Below are positions 5,907-6,555 of a stretch of 6,555 nt of DNA, piece by piece. Origin of the DNA: Acidimangrovimonas sp. (GTDB lineage Bacteria; Pseudomonadota; Alphaproteobacteria; Rhodobacterales; Rhodobacteraceae); assembly GCA_030147905.1 (NCBI GenBank), contig JASBUM010000434.1:1-6555 (forward strand), written 5' to 3'. The position numbers were made by a program, and so were the translations under genes. The notes beneath the pieces were generated by a model. The model was not told the origin of the DNA. It was given only the letters and a program-made list of their open reading frames with translations, and did not search any database. Each line of letters begins with the position of its first letter. Position 1 is the first letter of the stretch.

Positions 5907-6555
5907 ATACAAAAGCCTCGGACGGGTCCGGCCGCGGGCAGCGCGAACTGCGCGTCAAGGTCAAGACCGCACGGGGGCGCAAGCTCAGTTCCACGCGCTG
6001 GCTCGAACGTCAGCTCAACGATCCCTATGTCCAGGCGGCGAAGCGCGAAGGCTACCGTGGCCGCGCCGCCTTCAAGATCCGCGATCTCGACGACCGGTTC
6101 GGATTTCTGCGCCCTGGCGCCCGCGTGGTCGATCTGGGCTGCGCGCCCGGCGGCTGGTGCCAGGTGGCTGTGGCGCGCGTCAACGCGCTTGCCGAACGGA
6201 CGGGAAAGCCCGCCGGCCGGGTGCTGGGGGTGGACCTGCAGGAGGTCGATCCGATTCCGGGGGCCGAGATTCATCAGCTCGATTTTCTCTCCGAGGGCGC
6301 GGACGAGCGGATCAAGCTCTGGCTTGACGGGCGCGCCGACGTGGTGATGAGCGACATGGCCGCCGCCGCCTCGGGCCACAAGCAGACCGACCACCTGCGC
6401 ATCATGGCGCTTTGCGAGGCGGCGGCGGCGCTCGCCTTCGACGTTCTGGAAGAGGGCGGCACCTTCGTCGCGAAGGTCCTTGCGGGTGGCGCCGAGGCGC
6501 AGCTTCAGGCGGAGCTGAAGCGCGCCTTTCGCAATGTCGCGAATGTCAAACCGGC
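5903..6555 (+). CDS. rlmE: 23S rRNA (uridine-2'-O)-methyltransferase RlmE/FtsJ, C-terminus beyond window
   Basis: The enzyme uses S-adenosylmethionine to methylate the ribose of the conserved U2552 (E. coli numbering) in the A-loop of 23S rRNA during late 50S assembly. 217 codons are visible. Motifs are [19 protein letters not shown] (29-47), YRGRAAFKI (51-59) with catalytic Lys58, the SAM-binding [14 protein letters not shown] (75-88), [12 protein letters not shown] (109-120), MSDMA (149-153) with catalytic Asp151, and GGTFVAKV (185-192) with catalytic Lys191. The fourth residue of the K-D-K-E tetrad lies just past the window, which stops at NVKP (214-217). The MAPN of E. coli reads MAAA here, and an insert near 93-105 lengthens the segment between the SAM loop and GVDL; both look like lineage features. 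The start ATG overlaps the ppx stop (ATGA), with GGAG seven bases upstream, indicating co-transcription and probably coupled translation. Confidence 0.95.
   Translation, partial: MNTKASDGSGRGQRELRVKVKTARGRKLSSTRWLERQLNDPYVQAAKREGYRGRAAFKIRDLDDRFGFLRPGARVVDLGCAPGGWCQVAVARVNALAERTGKPAGRVLGVDLQEVDPIPGAEIHQLDFLSEGADERIKLWLDGRADVVMSDMAAAASGHKQTDHLRIMALCEAAAALAFDVLEEGGTFVAKVLAGGAEAQLQAELKRAFRNVANVKP

Noticed and set aside
4863..5912. A 349-residue open frame on the minus strand
   Set aside because: It lies wholly antisense to ppx, has low-complexity shadow composition and no family motif.

Overview
The window looks like chromosomal DNA from a GC-rich alphaproteobacterium, most likely of the order Rhodobacterales. 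Three things point there: very high G/C use at third codon positions; the sequence style of the proteins, such as the corrinoid-activator and small 'virulence factor' families and an rlmE directly behind a ppx; and an intergenic GC-rich palindrome that resembles dispersed elements I associate with Rhodobacteraceae. Assignment to genus is not possible from the sequence alone.

The left two thirds (about 1-4463) carry five genes on the minus strand. In order of transcription, from right to left, they are: a 103-residue protein of the family annotated as 'virulence factor'; a short MetF-like methylenetetrahydrofolate reductase; a pterin-binding methyltetrahydrofolate:corrinoid methyltransferase; a VTT/DedA-like polytopic membrane protein with no ATG start; and a RACo-like [2Fe-2S]/ASKHA corrinoid-activating protein that runs off the left edge. 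Together these read as part of a corrinoid-dependent methyl-transfer (demethylation) pathway. A substrate:corrinoid methyltransferase and a corrinoid protein, neither in the window, would load a methyl group on cobalamin. The pterin-binding enzyme would pass it to tetrahydrofolate, and the MetF-like enzyme would oxidise methyl-THF to methylene-THF. The ASKHA protein would rescue corrinoid that has oxidised to Co(II). The roles of the small protein and the membrane protein are open.

A 312-base divergent intergenic region (4464-4775) separates this set from a plus-strand housekeeping pair: ppx (a Ppx/GppA phosphatase) and rlmE (23S rRNA 2'-O-methyltransferase). These overlap by four bases, and rlmE is cut by the right edge. 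The remaining non-coding DNA is short: a 301-base gap (1756-2056) with the GC-rich palindrome, a 149-base gap (914-1062), and two gaps of 60 and 70 bases, the latter holding a small repeat/hairpin. I saw no tRNA, rRNA, CRISPR array, insertion sequence or clear riboswitch. The many other long open frames in both strands are GC-driven shadows of these seven genes.
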